Positions 7,720-15,194 of a stretch of 15,813 nt of DNA are shown one piece after another. This DNA comes from Burkholderiales bacterium (GTDB lineage: Bacteria; Pseudomonadota; Gammaproteobacteria; Burkholderiales; Usitatibacteraceae): contig JAJAYN010000423.1 in the NCBI GenBank assembly GCA_026786225.1, positions 1-15,813 of the forward strand. The letters are read 5' to 3'. A model generated the notes under the pieces. It made no database searches, was not told the DNA's origin, and was given only the letters and a program-made list of their open reading frames with translations. The position numbers were made by a program, and so were the translations under genes. Each line of letters begins with the position of its first letter. Position 1 is the first letter of the stretch.

Positions 7720-7978
7720 AGACGCCTGAATCAATGCGCTGATGGGGAAGGCAAACACGCTTTCTCCTAGAGCGAAACTGAAATGGTGAAGCGATTCCGC
7801 TGTTACTGACTTTGTCGTCAGCATTTTCGCTGCACCGCAGCATCCGTAATTTGCTTCCAAATAAACAATTTCCTGTAAAGTATTTCGAAAGACGGCCGTC
7901 TTGGCGTAAATAAGCGCAACGCAGTGCCAAGAGACAGCCCAATACAAGTTTCAATACCACCCTTGAGGAGAGCACCAA
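7720..7978 (+). promoter_or_regulatory. Leader region of the envelope module with candidate promoter
   Basis: This is the gene-free stretch before the DUF1302 gene. It holds a short stem CTGAC/GTCAG (7806-7821) followed by TTTT, and a weak promoter candidate TTGCTT (7851-7856), 19 bp, TAAAGT (7876-7881). A perfect palindrome at 7889-7902 comes next, then a 7-bp stem TCTTGGC/GCCAAGA (7899-7905 with 7926-7932). GAGGAG (7965-7970) is a strong ribosome site 8 bp before the ATG at 7979. No tRNA, riboswitch or convincing ORF is visible. Confidence 0.35.
7889..7902. promoter_or_regulatory. Perfect 14-bp palindrome, candidate operator of the envelope module
   Basis: AAGACGGCCGTCTT is identical on both strands. 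It begins 7 bp after the candidate -10 box and 76 bp before the DUF1302 start. Position and symmetry suit a dimeric repressor such as a TetR-family protein, but no regulator gene lies in the window and the match is to no site I can name. Confidence 0.42.
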
Positions 7979-9967
7979 ATGAGCAATTTACACAAGCGCG
8001 CTCGCGCACTTTCACCCGCGCTGAAAGTCTCAGCCGTAGCAGTGGCGCTGGCGCTCAGTGGTGCCGCGCAAGCTGTCCAGTTTAACTTTGACAATGGCTT
8101 TAGCGGCAGCCTGGATTCGACTTTTTCATATGGCATTTCTGTACGTGCGCAAAGCGCAAGTCCCAGTTTGATCGGTCTCGCCAACGGCGGCACGTCGCGT
8201 TCCACGAATGAGGACGATGGAGATCGCTCGTACGCGAAGGGTAAGCCCTTCTCGCAACTGTGGAAGGGCACACACGAACTATCTGCCAAGTACGACGGAT
8301 GGAGCATGTTGGTGCGAGGCTCCTATTTTGTCGATACTGAGGCCAGTAATGCGGGCAACCTCGGGCCTATTGGCCGTGATCGTCTTGGCCAGGATGCGGT
8401 GATCCTCGATGCGTTCGTTGCCCGCACATTTGATTTTGGCGGCAAGAACGTCAACGTACGCGCCGGTAAACAAGTTATTTCCTGGGGTGAGTCAACGTTC
8501 ATCCCGAACGGTATAAACGTGATCAACCCTGTGGACGTCTCCAAGTTGCGCACGCCCGGCTCTGAGTTGAAAGAAGCGTTCATTCCGACCAGCACCCTGT
8601 TTGCCTCGTTTGAGTTGAGTAAACAGGCCAGCCTGGAAGCTTTCGCCTTGTTCAACCACGACAAGTTCAAGCTCGACCCTAGAGGCGCGTATTTCAGCAA
8701 CAACGATACAGCATCTGATGATTCGACCGAACTGATTTTCAGCTTTGGTCGACGCAAGGATTTGTTCAGAGGTCAAAAGCCGGGCAATTTCCTTGCTGCG
8801 CCGGGCAGCGCACTGTTTCCCACGACACAGGCGTTGGGATACGGCCCCTTTGATCCAGCGGGCGCAGTATGGGCACCACGCACGGCTGATCGTAATGCCA
8901 AAGACACGGGTCAATTCGGCGCAGCGTTCCGTTATCTGGCAACAGAGCTGAACAATACCGAATTCGGTGCCTACTACCTGAACTACCACAGCCGTACGCC
9001 GGTACTCTCCGGTGTGAGAGGCACGCCAACCTCAATCGTCACAGGTGGGCCGTTGGCAACAGCAGTCGGACACACGGGTACGGCAAGCTACTTTGTTCAA
9101 TATCCGGAAGACATCAAGCTCTACGGTTTCTCGTTTAATACACAGGCACCTGCCGGCATCGCATTGCAAGGCGAAATTTCCTATCGTCCTAATCAGCCGT
9201 TGCAACTTGCGTCGGCTGAAGTGGTGCTTGCGGCAGTTGGCTTACCCAACTTGCTGACAGGATTCGCCACTATTCCGGGAACGGTGAGCGCAACAGCGCC
9301 AGTTGGTGCGTCAGCGGCGTTTTTTGTGCCAGCGGGTACCGAGATTGTTGGCTGGCGCCGGGTGAAGCAGACGCAAATGCAATTGACGGGTACCAAATCC
9401 TTCCCGAACGTCTTCGGCGCTACGCAAGGCGTTGTTGTGGGTGAAGTTGGATACACCCGCTACAACGGCCTGACCAACAGCCTGAAGTTTAGCGGTCCAG
9501 CCACTGGTTTGCCGGCGACGGTGCAAGGTGCAGTGGCAGGGCAGGCCGGCTCCGTTCAGACCGAAGGATTTGTGACGGAAAATTCGTGGGGCTATCGTTT
9601 GGTAGGTCGACTCGAGTATGCAAATGCGCTGTTCGGCGGCAATTTGGCCCCCCGTGCGGCCTTCAGCCATGACGTTAGCGGCGTATCGCAAACGTTTAAC
9701 CAGGGCGTCAAGTCGATTTCGCTCGGCTCCAGCCTTGAGTTTCAGCGCCGTCTGAACTTTGACTTTTCTTACAACATGTTCTTTGGCGGACGCAATTACT
9801 GCGGTACCGACCAAATCACAAATGCTGCGGCCCAGTCGGCATTGGCTGTCCAGATCAGCGGCATTCCAGCCTTGGGTATTGCCCCGCAGGGTGCCAGATT
9901 CTGTTCCAATGCCAACCCAATCAGGGACCGCGATTTCTACTCGTTCTCGGTGTCTTACTCGTTCTAG
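7979..9967 (+). CDS. DUF1302 family outer-membrane beta-barrel protein
   Basis: This 662-residue protein is predicted to be a DUF1302 outer-membrane channel or barrel. The N-terminus is a clear signal peptide: basic MSNLHKRAR, a hydrophobic stretch rich in Ala/Val/Leu, and cleavage after AQA near residue 32. The mature part is rich in alternating aromatic and small residues, with many barrel-like strands. The last residues, YSFSVSYSF, end in Phe, the usual signal for insertion by the Bam machinery. AGKQVISWGES is a recognisable DUF1302-type segment. The only cysteines are C608 and C642, between late strands, and probably form a disulfide in an external loop. The ATG has GAGGAG 8 bp upstream. 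DUF1302 genes are commonly found with DUF1329 and RND genes in degraders of hydrophobic compounds, so a role in substrate passage is likely. Substrate and direction are unknown. Confidence 0.88.
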   Translation: MSNLHKRARALSPALKVSAVAVALALSGAAQAVQFNFDNGFSGSLDSTFSYGISVRAQSASPSLIGLANGGTSRSTNEDDGDRSYAKGKPFSQLWKGTHELSAKYDGWSMLVRGSYFVDTEASNAGNLGPIGRDRLGQDAVILDAFVARTFDFGGKNVNVRAGKQVISWGESTFIPNGINVINPVDVSKLRTPGSELKEAFIPTSTLFASFELSKQASLEAFALFNHDKFKLDPRGAYFSNNDTASDDSTELIFSFGRRKDLFRGQKPGNFLAAPGSALFPTTQALGYGPFDPAGAVWAPRTADRNAKDTGQFGAAFRYLATELNNTEFGAYYLNYHSRTPVLSGVRGTPTSIVTGGPLATAVGHTGTASYFVQYPEDIKLYGFSFNTQAPAGIALQGEISYRPNQPLQLASAEVVLAAVGLPNLLTGFATIPGTVSATAPVGASAAFFVPAGTEIVGWRRVKQTQMQLTGTKSFPNVFGATQGVVVGEVGYTRYNGLTNSLKFSGPATGLPATVQGAVAGQAGSVQTEGFVTENSWGYRLVGRLEYANALFGGNLAPRAAFSHDVSGVSQTFNQGVKSISLGSSLEFQRRLNFDFSYNMFFGGRNYCGTDQITNAAAQSALAVQISGIPALGIAPQGARFCSNANPIRDRDFYSFSVSYSF

Positions 9968-9983
9968 CCGGGGTTCAGGAATG

Positions 9984-10015
9984 TCCGCCGTCTTCAGTCA
10001 TTCGAAGTCGGCGGA
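9984..10015 (+). terminator. Hairpin between the DUF1302 and DUF1329 genes
   Basis: A 7-bp outer stem (TCCGCCG with CGGCGGA), one T-T mismatch and a 4-bp inner stem (CTTC with GAAG) enclose an 8-base loop, 16 bp after the DUF1302 stop. No U-tract follows. It may partly stop transcription or protect the barrel mRNA from 3' decay, giving unequal expression of the two genes. Confidence 0.45.
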
Positions 10016-10117
10016 TAAATCGCCTTCGACGTTAGTTCATTACAAAAGATTTTGGCTGACGTTTGAAATCAGGATTTTTGCAAAGCAATACGATAACGAT
10101 AACTTTCTGGAGGAAAC

Positions 10118-11491
10118 ATGAACGTGAAACGATTGACGATGTTGGCATCGGCTACGTTAGGCGCGCTGACCATCTCGGTGGGCGCATATGCCGAACTTGA
10201 CGCCGGCGACCTGGCAAAACTTGGCACTACGCTGACGCCGATGGGAGCAGAAAAAGCCGCAAACGCGGCGGGTACGATTCCGGCTTGGGACGGCGGCATT
10301 ACCAAGATTCCTGCTGGGGTAACGTTCAAAAAGGGTGGTACCTATCCGGATCCGTTTCCGACCGATAAGCCACTGTTTACGATTACCGCAGCGAATGCAG
10401 ACAAATACAAGGACAACCTTGCGCCTGGTCAGTTGGCGATGCTGAAACAGTATCCGACGTACAAACTGGACGTATTCACCACCCGCAGAACTGCCTCATA
10501 TCCAGATGGGCACTATAAAGAAACCAAGGAATGCGCAGCCAAAGCCAAGCTGGCTGCCGGCGGCAACGGTGTCGTCGGTTGTACCGGTGGTACGCCGTTC
10601 CCGATCCCAAAGAACGGTAACGAAGCTATCTGGAACATGATTCTGCATTACAAGGGTGACACCTTTGCGCAGCACTGGGCGCAAGCTGCGGTGACAGCGT
10701 CAGGTGATTTCGCACTTGTGAAATTCGAGTACGAATATGATTTGTCGTACGGCAATCTTTCCAAAACACCAGCGCAGCGCGAGCCGAACAAGGTTCTCAA
10801 CTATTTGCAAGTGACGACCGCACCAGCACGTCTGGCCGGACAAATCTTGCTGGTACATGAAACCGTTGACCAGGCAAAGGAGCCACGTTCAGCCTGGACC
10901 TATAACCCGGGGCAGCGTCGCGTGCGCCTCGCGCCAAACGTTGCTTACGACAATCCAGGCACGGCAGCCGACGGATTGCGTACCAACGACGACTTCGGCA
11001 TGTTCAACGGCGCGACGGATCGTTATGAGTGGAAACTCGTCGGCAAGAAAGAAATGTATATCCCCTACAATTCTTATCGCCTCTCGGATCCCAAACTCAA
11101 GTACACCGATCAGCTACGTGCCGGCCACTTGAATCAGGACTTGGCCCGTTACGAGTTGCATCGTGTATGGGTGGTGGACGCAACGTTGAAGCCGGGAACG
11201 TCGCATATCTATTCGCGTCGCACCTTTTACATCGACGAAGACAGCTGGAACGTAGTCGCTATCGACAAGTATGACGGTCGCGGGCAGTTGTGGCGCTTCT
11301 CCGAGCAGCATAGCGAGACCTGGTACGACGTCCCGATGTGGTTCGGCACGGTAGAAGTTCATCATGATCTGCAGTCGCGCCGCTACATTGCGATGGGTCT
11401 GCGTTCTGAAGAGAAAGTGATCTACGATCCAATCAAACGTACACCGGCAGACTACACACCGCAAAACCTGCGTAATCTGGGTACGCGTTAA
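10118..11491 (+). CDS. DUF1329 family periplasmic protein
   Basis: This 457-residue protein is of the DUF1329 family, which is often described as related in fold to outer-membrane lipoprotein sorting proteins (LolA/LolB-like). The signal peptide covers about residues 1-25, with cleavage after AYA. The mature start has the family's look (LGTTLTPMGAEKAANAAGTIPAWDGG), and the C-terminal part carries RRTFYIDEDSWNVVAIDKYD and a final basic-aromatic region. C139 and C155 are the only cysteines and may form a periplasmic disulfide. GGAGG (10109-10113) precedes the ATG by 4 bp. It follows the DUF1302 gene after 150 bp and precedes a strong hairpin. A soluble carrier moving a hydrophobic ligand between the barrel and the inner-membrane RND protein is a reasonable inference from fold family and context. 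No biochemical role can be shown here. Confidence 0.87.
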   Translation: MNVKRLTMLASATLGALTISVGAYAELDAGDLAKLGTTLTPMGAEKAANAAGTIPAWDGGITKIPAGVTFKKGGTYPDPFPTDKPLFTITAANADKYKDNLAPGQLAMLKQYPTYKLDVFTTRRTASYPDGHYKETKECAAKAKLAAGGNGVVGCTGGTPFPIPKNGNEAIWNMILHYKGDTFAQHWAQAAVTASGDFALVKFEYEYDLSYGNLSKTPAQREPNKVLNYLQVTTAPARLAGQILLVHETVDQAKEPRSAWTYNPGQRRVRLAPNVAYDNPGTAADGLRTNDDFGMFNGATDRYEWKLVGKKEMYIPYNSYRLSDPKLKYTDQLRAGHLNQDLARYELHRVWVVDATLKPGTSHIYSRRTFYIDEDSWNVVAIDKYDGRGQLWRFSEQHSETWYDVPMWFGTVEVHHDLQSRRYIAMGLRSEEKVIYDPIKRTPADYTPQNLRNLGTR

Positions 11492-11526
11492 CCGTACTGT
11501 GAAGCCGCAGCTTACCAAGTTGTAAA

Positions 11527-11557
11527 AATTCGGGGACAATCAGTTTGTCCCCGAATT
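11527..11557 (+). terminator. Strong terminator-like hairpin between the DUF1329 and YCF48 genes
   Basis: A perfect 13-bp stem (AATTCGGGGACAA at 11527-11539 with its complement at 11545-11557) closes a 5-base loop TCAGT and is followed by GTTT. Five A residues precede or overlap the left base of the stem, so it could work in both directions. It begins 35 bp after the DUF1329 stop and ends 6 bp before the ribosome site of the small ORF at 11575. With only partial T-richness it may allow read-through and set lower expression of the downstream genes. Confidence 0.75.
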
Positions 11558-11574
11558 GTTTCTGGAGGTTCGCT

Positions 11575-11664
11575 TTGGCTGTTAATGCAGACGACGCGCG
11601 TCACATAAAGCAGGCGCAACTCCATCAACGTCTCTCATCGTTCGTCGAGGCTGTGTTCAAATGA
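11575..11664 (+). CDS. Candidate small ORF (29 aa) overlapping the YCF48 gene start
   Basis: A TTG at 11575 has a strong GGAGG (11564-11568) 6 bp upstream and opens a frame of 29 codons. It ends with TGA at 11662-11664, sharing ATGA with the start of the beta-propeller gene. The product begins MAVNADDARHIKQAQ and continues mostly hydrophilic with a short hydrophobic end (SSFVEAVFK), and no signal or membrane segment. The following gene has only a modest GAGG 10 bp before its ATG, so this small ORF may act as a translational leader for it. I do not recognise the peptide. The alternative is a chance frame following a vestigial ribosome site. Confidence 0.4.
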   Translation: MAVNADDARHIKQAQLHQRLSSFVEAVFK

Positions 11665-12794
11665 CAAAATCCATCACAATTTCCGCTTTCGCCGTCGTTG
11701 CAGGCCTGCTGACAGTCGTTGGTGCTTCATCCAACGTCGGCGCCCAAATCAACCCCATCGTCATGCCTGTGTCCGGGCCCATGTCAAAGCAAAGCATGTC
11801 GCGCCTGCTTCTGACTGATGCGGCGCGCATTGGTAATCGCGTCGTTGCGGTCGGGGATCGTGGCTACATCGTCTATTCGGATAGTAACGGCGAGTCGTGG
11901 CAGCGCGCTACCACCCCGCCAAATACGCCGTTACTCACGGCGGTGACTTTCATCGATGCTAAAACGGGCTGGGCGGTTGGACACGACAGTATGATTCTCA
12001 CATCAACCGATCAAGGCACATCGTGGACAAAGGCATTTTCGGCCCCTGATGATCAAAAGCCACTCATGGACATCACGTTCGTTGATGCCAACACCGGATT
12101 TGCGGTCGGCGCTTATGGCGCGTTTTACGCCACCACTGATGGCGGCAAGACCTGGACTTCGCGCAAGTTGTTCGAGGGCGTCAAAGAGGCTCCAAAAGCC
12201 GCAGCAGCACCCAAGAAAGGCAAATACGAGAGCGTGGGCAGCAGTAAAGACGCAGATACCGATGCAGGTGCCAAAGGCGGCGAAGACGACAAACACCTTA
12301 ACGCCATTATCAAACTGGGGGAAAACAAACTTTTTGTTGCGGGAGAAGCCGGCATGCTCGCGAAGTCTGATGATGGCGGCAAAACGTGGTCGAAAATTGC
12401 GTCGCCGTACAAGGGCTCTTTCTTTGGCGCGATCCAGGCGCAGAATGGCGCGGTACTGATCTATGGCCTGCGTGGCAGGATCTATCGCAGCACCGATGCG
12501 GCACTTGCAAACTGGAAGCAGATCGACAACAAGTCAGTCGCTTCGCTAATGGGCGGCACGCGGCTGCCGGACGGGACGCTGGTGCTCGCGGGCCTGTCGG
12601 GAACAGTGCTGTTGTCGCGCGATAACGGTGAGACTTTCTCACCGCTTCCTTCGGGCTCAACCAAGGCGCTGGCAGCATCCCTGCTCGGTGCCCCCAGCGC
12701 ATTGTTGTTAATCGGCGAGTCCGGTGTTCGCGAGGTGTTGCTGTCAGCGGCAACGTCCGCAAATGCCGCCCCTGCTGCGCCGCCGTCAAAATAA
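11661..12794 (+). CDS. YCF48/BNR-repeat periplasmic beta-propeller protein
   Basis: This 377-residue protein has a signal peptide (TISAFAVVAGLLTVVGAS, cleavage near residues 28-29) and a repeated Asp-box pattern S-x-D-x-G-x-T/S-W/F at about 73-80, 115-122, 158-165, 236-243 and 319-326. This is typical of YCF48/Hcf136-like propellers. There is no cysteine. An insertion rich in Ala, Lys, Asp and Gly, at about 174-212, splits the propeller between the third and fourth boxes, probably as a flexible exposed loop. YCF48-related proteins often sit beside RND permeases of this type, where a partner or assembly role has been suggested, and the permease gene follows after 55 bp. A sialidase-like enzyme is unlikely because only the repeat motif is shared. 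The ATG overlaps the end of a small upstream frame. Confidence 0.87.
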   Translation: MTKSITISAFAVVAGLLTVVGASSNVGAQINPIVMPVSGPMSKQSMSRLLLTDAARIGNRVVAVGDRGYIVYSDSNGESWQRATTPPNTPLLTAVTFIDAKTGWAVGHDSMILTSTDQGTSWTKAFSAPDDQKPLMDITFVDANTGFAVGAYGAFYATTDGGKTWTSRKLFEGVKEAPKAAAAPKKGKYESVGSSKDADTDAGAKGGEDDKHLNAIIKLGENKLFVAGEAGMLAKSDDGGKTWSKIASPYKGSFFGAIQAQNGAVLIYGLRGRIYRSTDAALANWKQIDNKSVASLMGGTRLPDGTLVLAGLSGTVLLSRDNGETFSPLPSGSTKALAASLLGAPSALLLIGESGVREVLLSAATSANAAPAAPPSK

Positions 12795-12849
12795 TAGATC
12801 GCTGCTGAAACCCCTGCCGCCACCCATCGCTTCAATAGACGAGCGCACT

Positions 12850-15189
12850 ATGAACTTACAAAAACTCATCGAAAAATTCTCAGCCATTATTTTCAACAAT
12901 CGCAAGATGTGGCTGATCGTGTTCGCGGTTCTTACCGTGGGCTTTGCAATTTCCGCCAGCCAGTTGAAAGTCGATGCGGGCTTTAACAAGATGGTGCCGT
13001 TGAAGCATCCCTACATGAAAGTGTACAAAGAATACGAAACCGTGTTCGGTGGTGCAAACAGGGTTGCCATCGCACTGGTGCAGAAACAAGGCGACATCTA
13101 TAACAAGGAGTTCATGGCTAAATTAAAGGCCATGACCAATGACATTCTTGTTCTGGAAGGGGTCGACAAGCCCAGCGTACGCTCACTGTTCACGCCGAAC
13201 ACCCGGTTCATCGAGGTGGTCGAGGAGGGATTCGCCGGTGGCAACGTCATCCCGGCTACATTCCAGGGAACGCCTGAAGACATGATCGTCGTGCGTGGCA
13301 ACGTACAGAAGTCCAATGAAATCGGTCGTACGGTCGCCACCGACTTCACCGGCGCACTGGTTATCGCGGGACTATTCGAGGCGATTCCGAAAGATGGTGG
13401 TCGTGTCGAAAAGCTCAACTACTTTGAGCTGTCTAACAAACTCGATGAGTTGCGCGCCAAATACGAGGGACCGGACCACACCGTGCACATTATCGGTTTT
13501 GCCAAAGCGGTGGGTGATATTTCCAGCGGCGCGCGCGGCGTCATCATGTTCTTCCTGATCGCCTTCATCATCACTGCCGTGTTGATGCTGTGGTTTGTAA
13601 AGGACGTGAAGCTGACACTGGTATCTTTGGTCGTGGCGATGATGCCAGTGCTCTGGCTATTGGGGACACTGCCCATCATTGGGTTTGGCATCGACCCGCT
13701 ATCCATCCTGGTCCCTTTCCTGATATTTTCAATCGGCGTTTCGCACGCCGTGCAGATGACCAAATCATGGGAGCGCGAAGTCATCGGAGGTGCCGATAGC
13801 CTGACCGCAGCCAAGCATTCGTTTGCCACGATTTTCATCCCGGGCACGCTGGCGCTGGTGACCAATGAGCTCGGCTTTGCCGTCATTATGCTGATCCCGA
13901 TCGACATCGTGCGGGAGCTTGGCATCACCGCGTCGCTGGGTGTGGCATGGATGATCATTACCAACAAAATGTTGCTGCCGATCATGCTTTCGTACCTGAC
14001 CATGTCGAAATCAGCGCTCGGTAAAGAGGCAACGCAAGAGCACCGGGTGGAGCAGATATGGCACACCGCCGCGCTATGTGTGCAGAAGAAACGCGCCACG
14101 GTTATCGTCGCGATTTCAGCGGTGGTGTTGGCACTGGGCTTGTGGAAGGCCCATGACCTGAAGGTCGGCGACTACGGCTCAGGTGTGCCCGAGCTGCGTG
14201 CCACCTCGCGTTACAACATGGACAATGACGTCATCGTGTCCAAGTTCGCGGTCGGCGTGAACACGCTTGGCGTTGTCGCGCAAACCAAGGGTGTACAGGG
14301 CGCATGTACCAATTACGACATCATGTCGACCATCGAGAAGTTCGATTGGTATATGCAAAACGTGGAGGGTACGCAATCAGTGATGTCGCTGCCGGGGCTG
14401 GCGCGCAATATCAACGCCGGTTTCAACGAGGGTAATTTGAAATGGCGTCAATTGCCGCGGGACACGACGATGATGGCGCAGAGCGTGACGCCTATCGATA
14501 CCGCCACCGGGTTGCTCAATCCGGATTGCTCAGCCATGCAGATATTGGTGAACACCACCGACCAACAGGGTGACACGTTGAAGCGCCTCGTGGCAGAGGC
14601 AAAGAATATCGCCAAGGAAAGCAACAGCGACAAGCTCGAATTCAAGCTCGCCACCGGCAACATGGGCGTCACGGCAGCGACCAACGAAGCGGTTGATAGT
14701 GCGCGCTTTGAAATGCACGCGGCAATTTTCGGCGCGCTGCTGCTGATGTGCTGGGCAACCTTCCGTAGTTTGCGTGCGACGCTCTGCATCCTGATTCCAC
14801 TGGCCATCGTGTCGGTGCTGTGCGAGGCATTGATGCCATTGCTGGGTATCGGCCTGAAGGTATCTACACTCCCGGTGATCGCGCTAGGTGTCGGCGTCGG
14901 TGTTGATTACGGAATCTATTTGTTTGATCGCCTCGAAGTTCACCTCGAGGAGGGCATGGAATTGGACGCAGCGTTTTTTGAAGCGCTCAAGGAGCGCGGT
15001 GCCGCAATGATCTTCACTGCGGTCACGATGACGCTCGGTGTCGGTACATGGGCAATGTCGGCGCTGAAATTTCAGGCCGATATGGGCGTGTTGCTGGCAT
15101 TCATGTTCTTTCTGAACATGCTCGGTGCGATTTTCCTGTTGCCAGCTTTGGCGGCGTTCCTGTTGAAACCGCACAAGAAACCAAATTAG
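12850..15189 (+). CDS. RND superfamily / MMPL-type inner-membrane permease
   Basis: This 779-residue permease has the duplicated RND layout. TM1 lies at about 20-36, a periplasmic domain follows to about 228, then a cluster of five TMs (about 229-380). TM7 is near 415-432, a second periplasmic domain runs to about 615, and a final cluster of five TMs follows. The TM10 motif GVGVDYGIYLFDR carries D686-Y687, the proton-relay position of MMPL proteins. The matching TM4 motif is FSIGVSHAVQ (S298-H299), without Asp. It belongs with lipid and hydrophobic-compound exporters such as MMPL/HpnN rather than tripartite drug pumps, as no adaptor gene is present. ATG 12850 was preferred over an in-frame GTG at 12724, which would add a basic, proline-rich stretch inside the preceding gene. 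The Shine-Dalgarno is weak, so coupling to the beta-propeller gene is likely. Confidence 0.92.
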   Translation: MNLQKLIEKFSAIIFNNRKMWLIVFAVLTVGFAISASQLKVDAGFNKMVPLKHPYMKVYKEYETVFGGANRVAIALVQKQGDIYNKEFMAKLKAMTNDILVLEGVDKPSVRSLFTPNTRFIEVVEEGFAGGNVIPATFQGTPEDMIVVRGNVQKSNEIGRTVATDFTGALVIAGLFEAIPKDGGRVEKLNYFELSNKLDELRAKYEGPDHTVHIIGFAKAVGDISSGARGVIMFFLIAFIITAVLMLWFVKDVKLTLVSLVVAMMPVLWLLGTLPIIGFGIDPLSILVPFLIFSIGVSHAVQMTKSWEREVIGGADSLTAAKHSFATIFIPGTLALVTNELGFAVIMLIPIDIVRELGITASLGVAWMIITNKMLLPIMLSYLTMSKSALGKEATQEHRVEQIWHTAALCVQKKRATVIVAISAVVLALGLWKAHDLKVGDYGSGVPELRATSRYNMDNDVIVSKFAVGVNTLGVVAQTKGVQGACTNYDIMSTIEKFDWYMQNVEGTQSVMSLPGLARNINAGFNEGNLKWRQLPRDTTMMAQSVTPIDTATGLLNPDCSAMQILVNTTDQQGDTLKRLVAEAKNIAKESNSDKLEFKLATGNMGVTAATNEAVDSARFEMHAAIFGALLLMCWATFRSLRATLCILIPLAIVSVLCEALMPLLGIGLKVSTLPVIALGVGVGVDYGIYLFDRLEVHLEEGMELDAAFFEALKERGAAMIFTAVTMTLGVGTWAMSALKFQADMGVLLAFMFFLNMLGAIFLLPALAAFLLKPHKKPN

Positions 15190-15194
15190 AAATG

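Noticed and set aside
7806..7830. Small stem CTGAC/GTCAG followed by TTTT as an intrinsic terminator of the catabolic operon
   Set aside because: Only 5 bp with modest GC and a short T-run; too weak to claim as a separate terminator.
10089..10102. Tandem CGATAA CGATAA before the DUF1329 ribosome site as a -10 or operator
   Set aside because: Only two short copies with no properly spaced -35 box; likely chance.
11661..12794. Sialidase or photosystem assembly factor reading of the Asp-box protein
   Set aside because: Asp-boxes are a structural repeat, no sialidase active-site set is visible, and nothing in the window is photosynthetic; the RND-linked YCF48 reading fits better.
12724..12849. 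Earlier in-frame GTG for the RND permease
   Set aside because: It overlaps the beta-propeller gene by about 70 bp and adds a Cys/Arg/Pro-rich stretch before the usual start just upstream of TM1.
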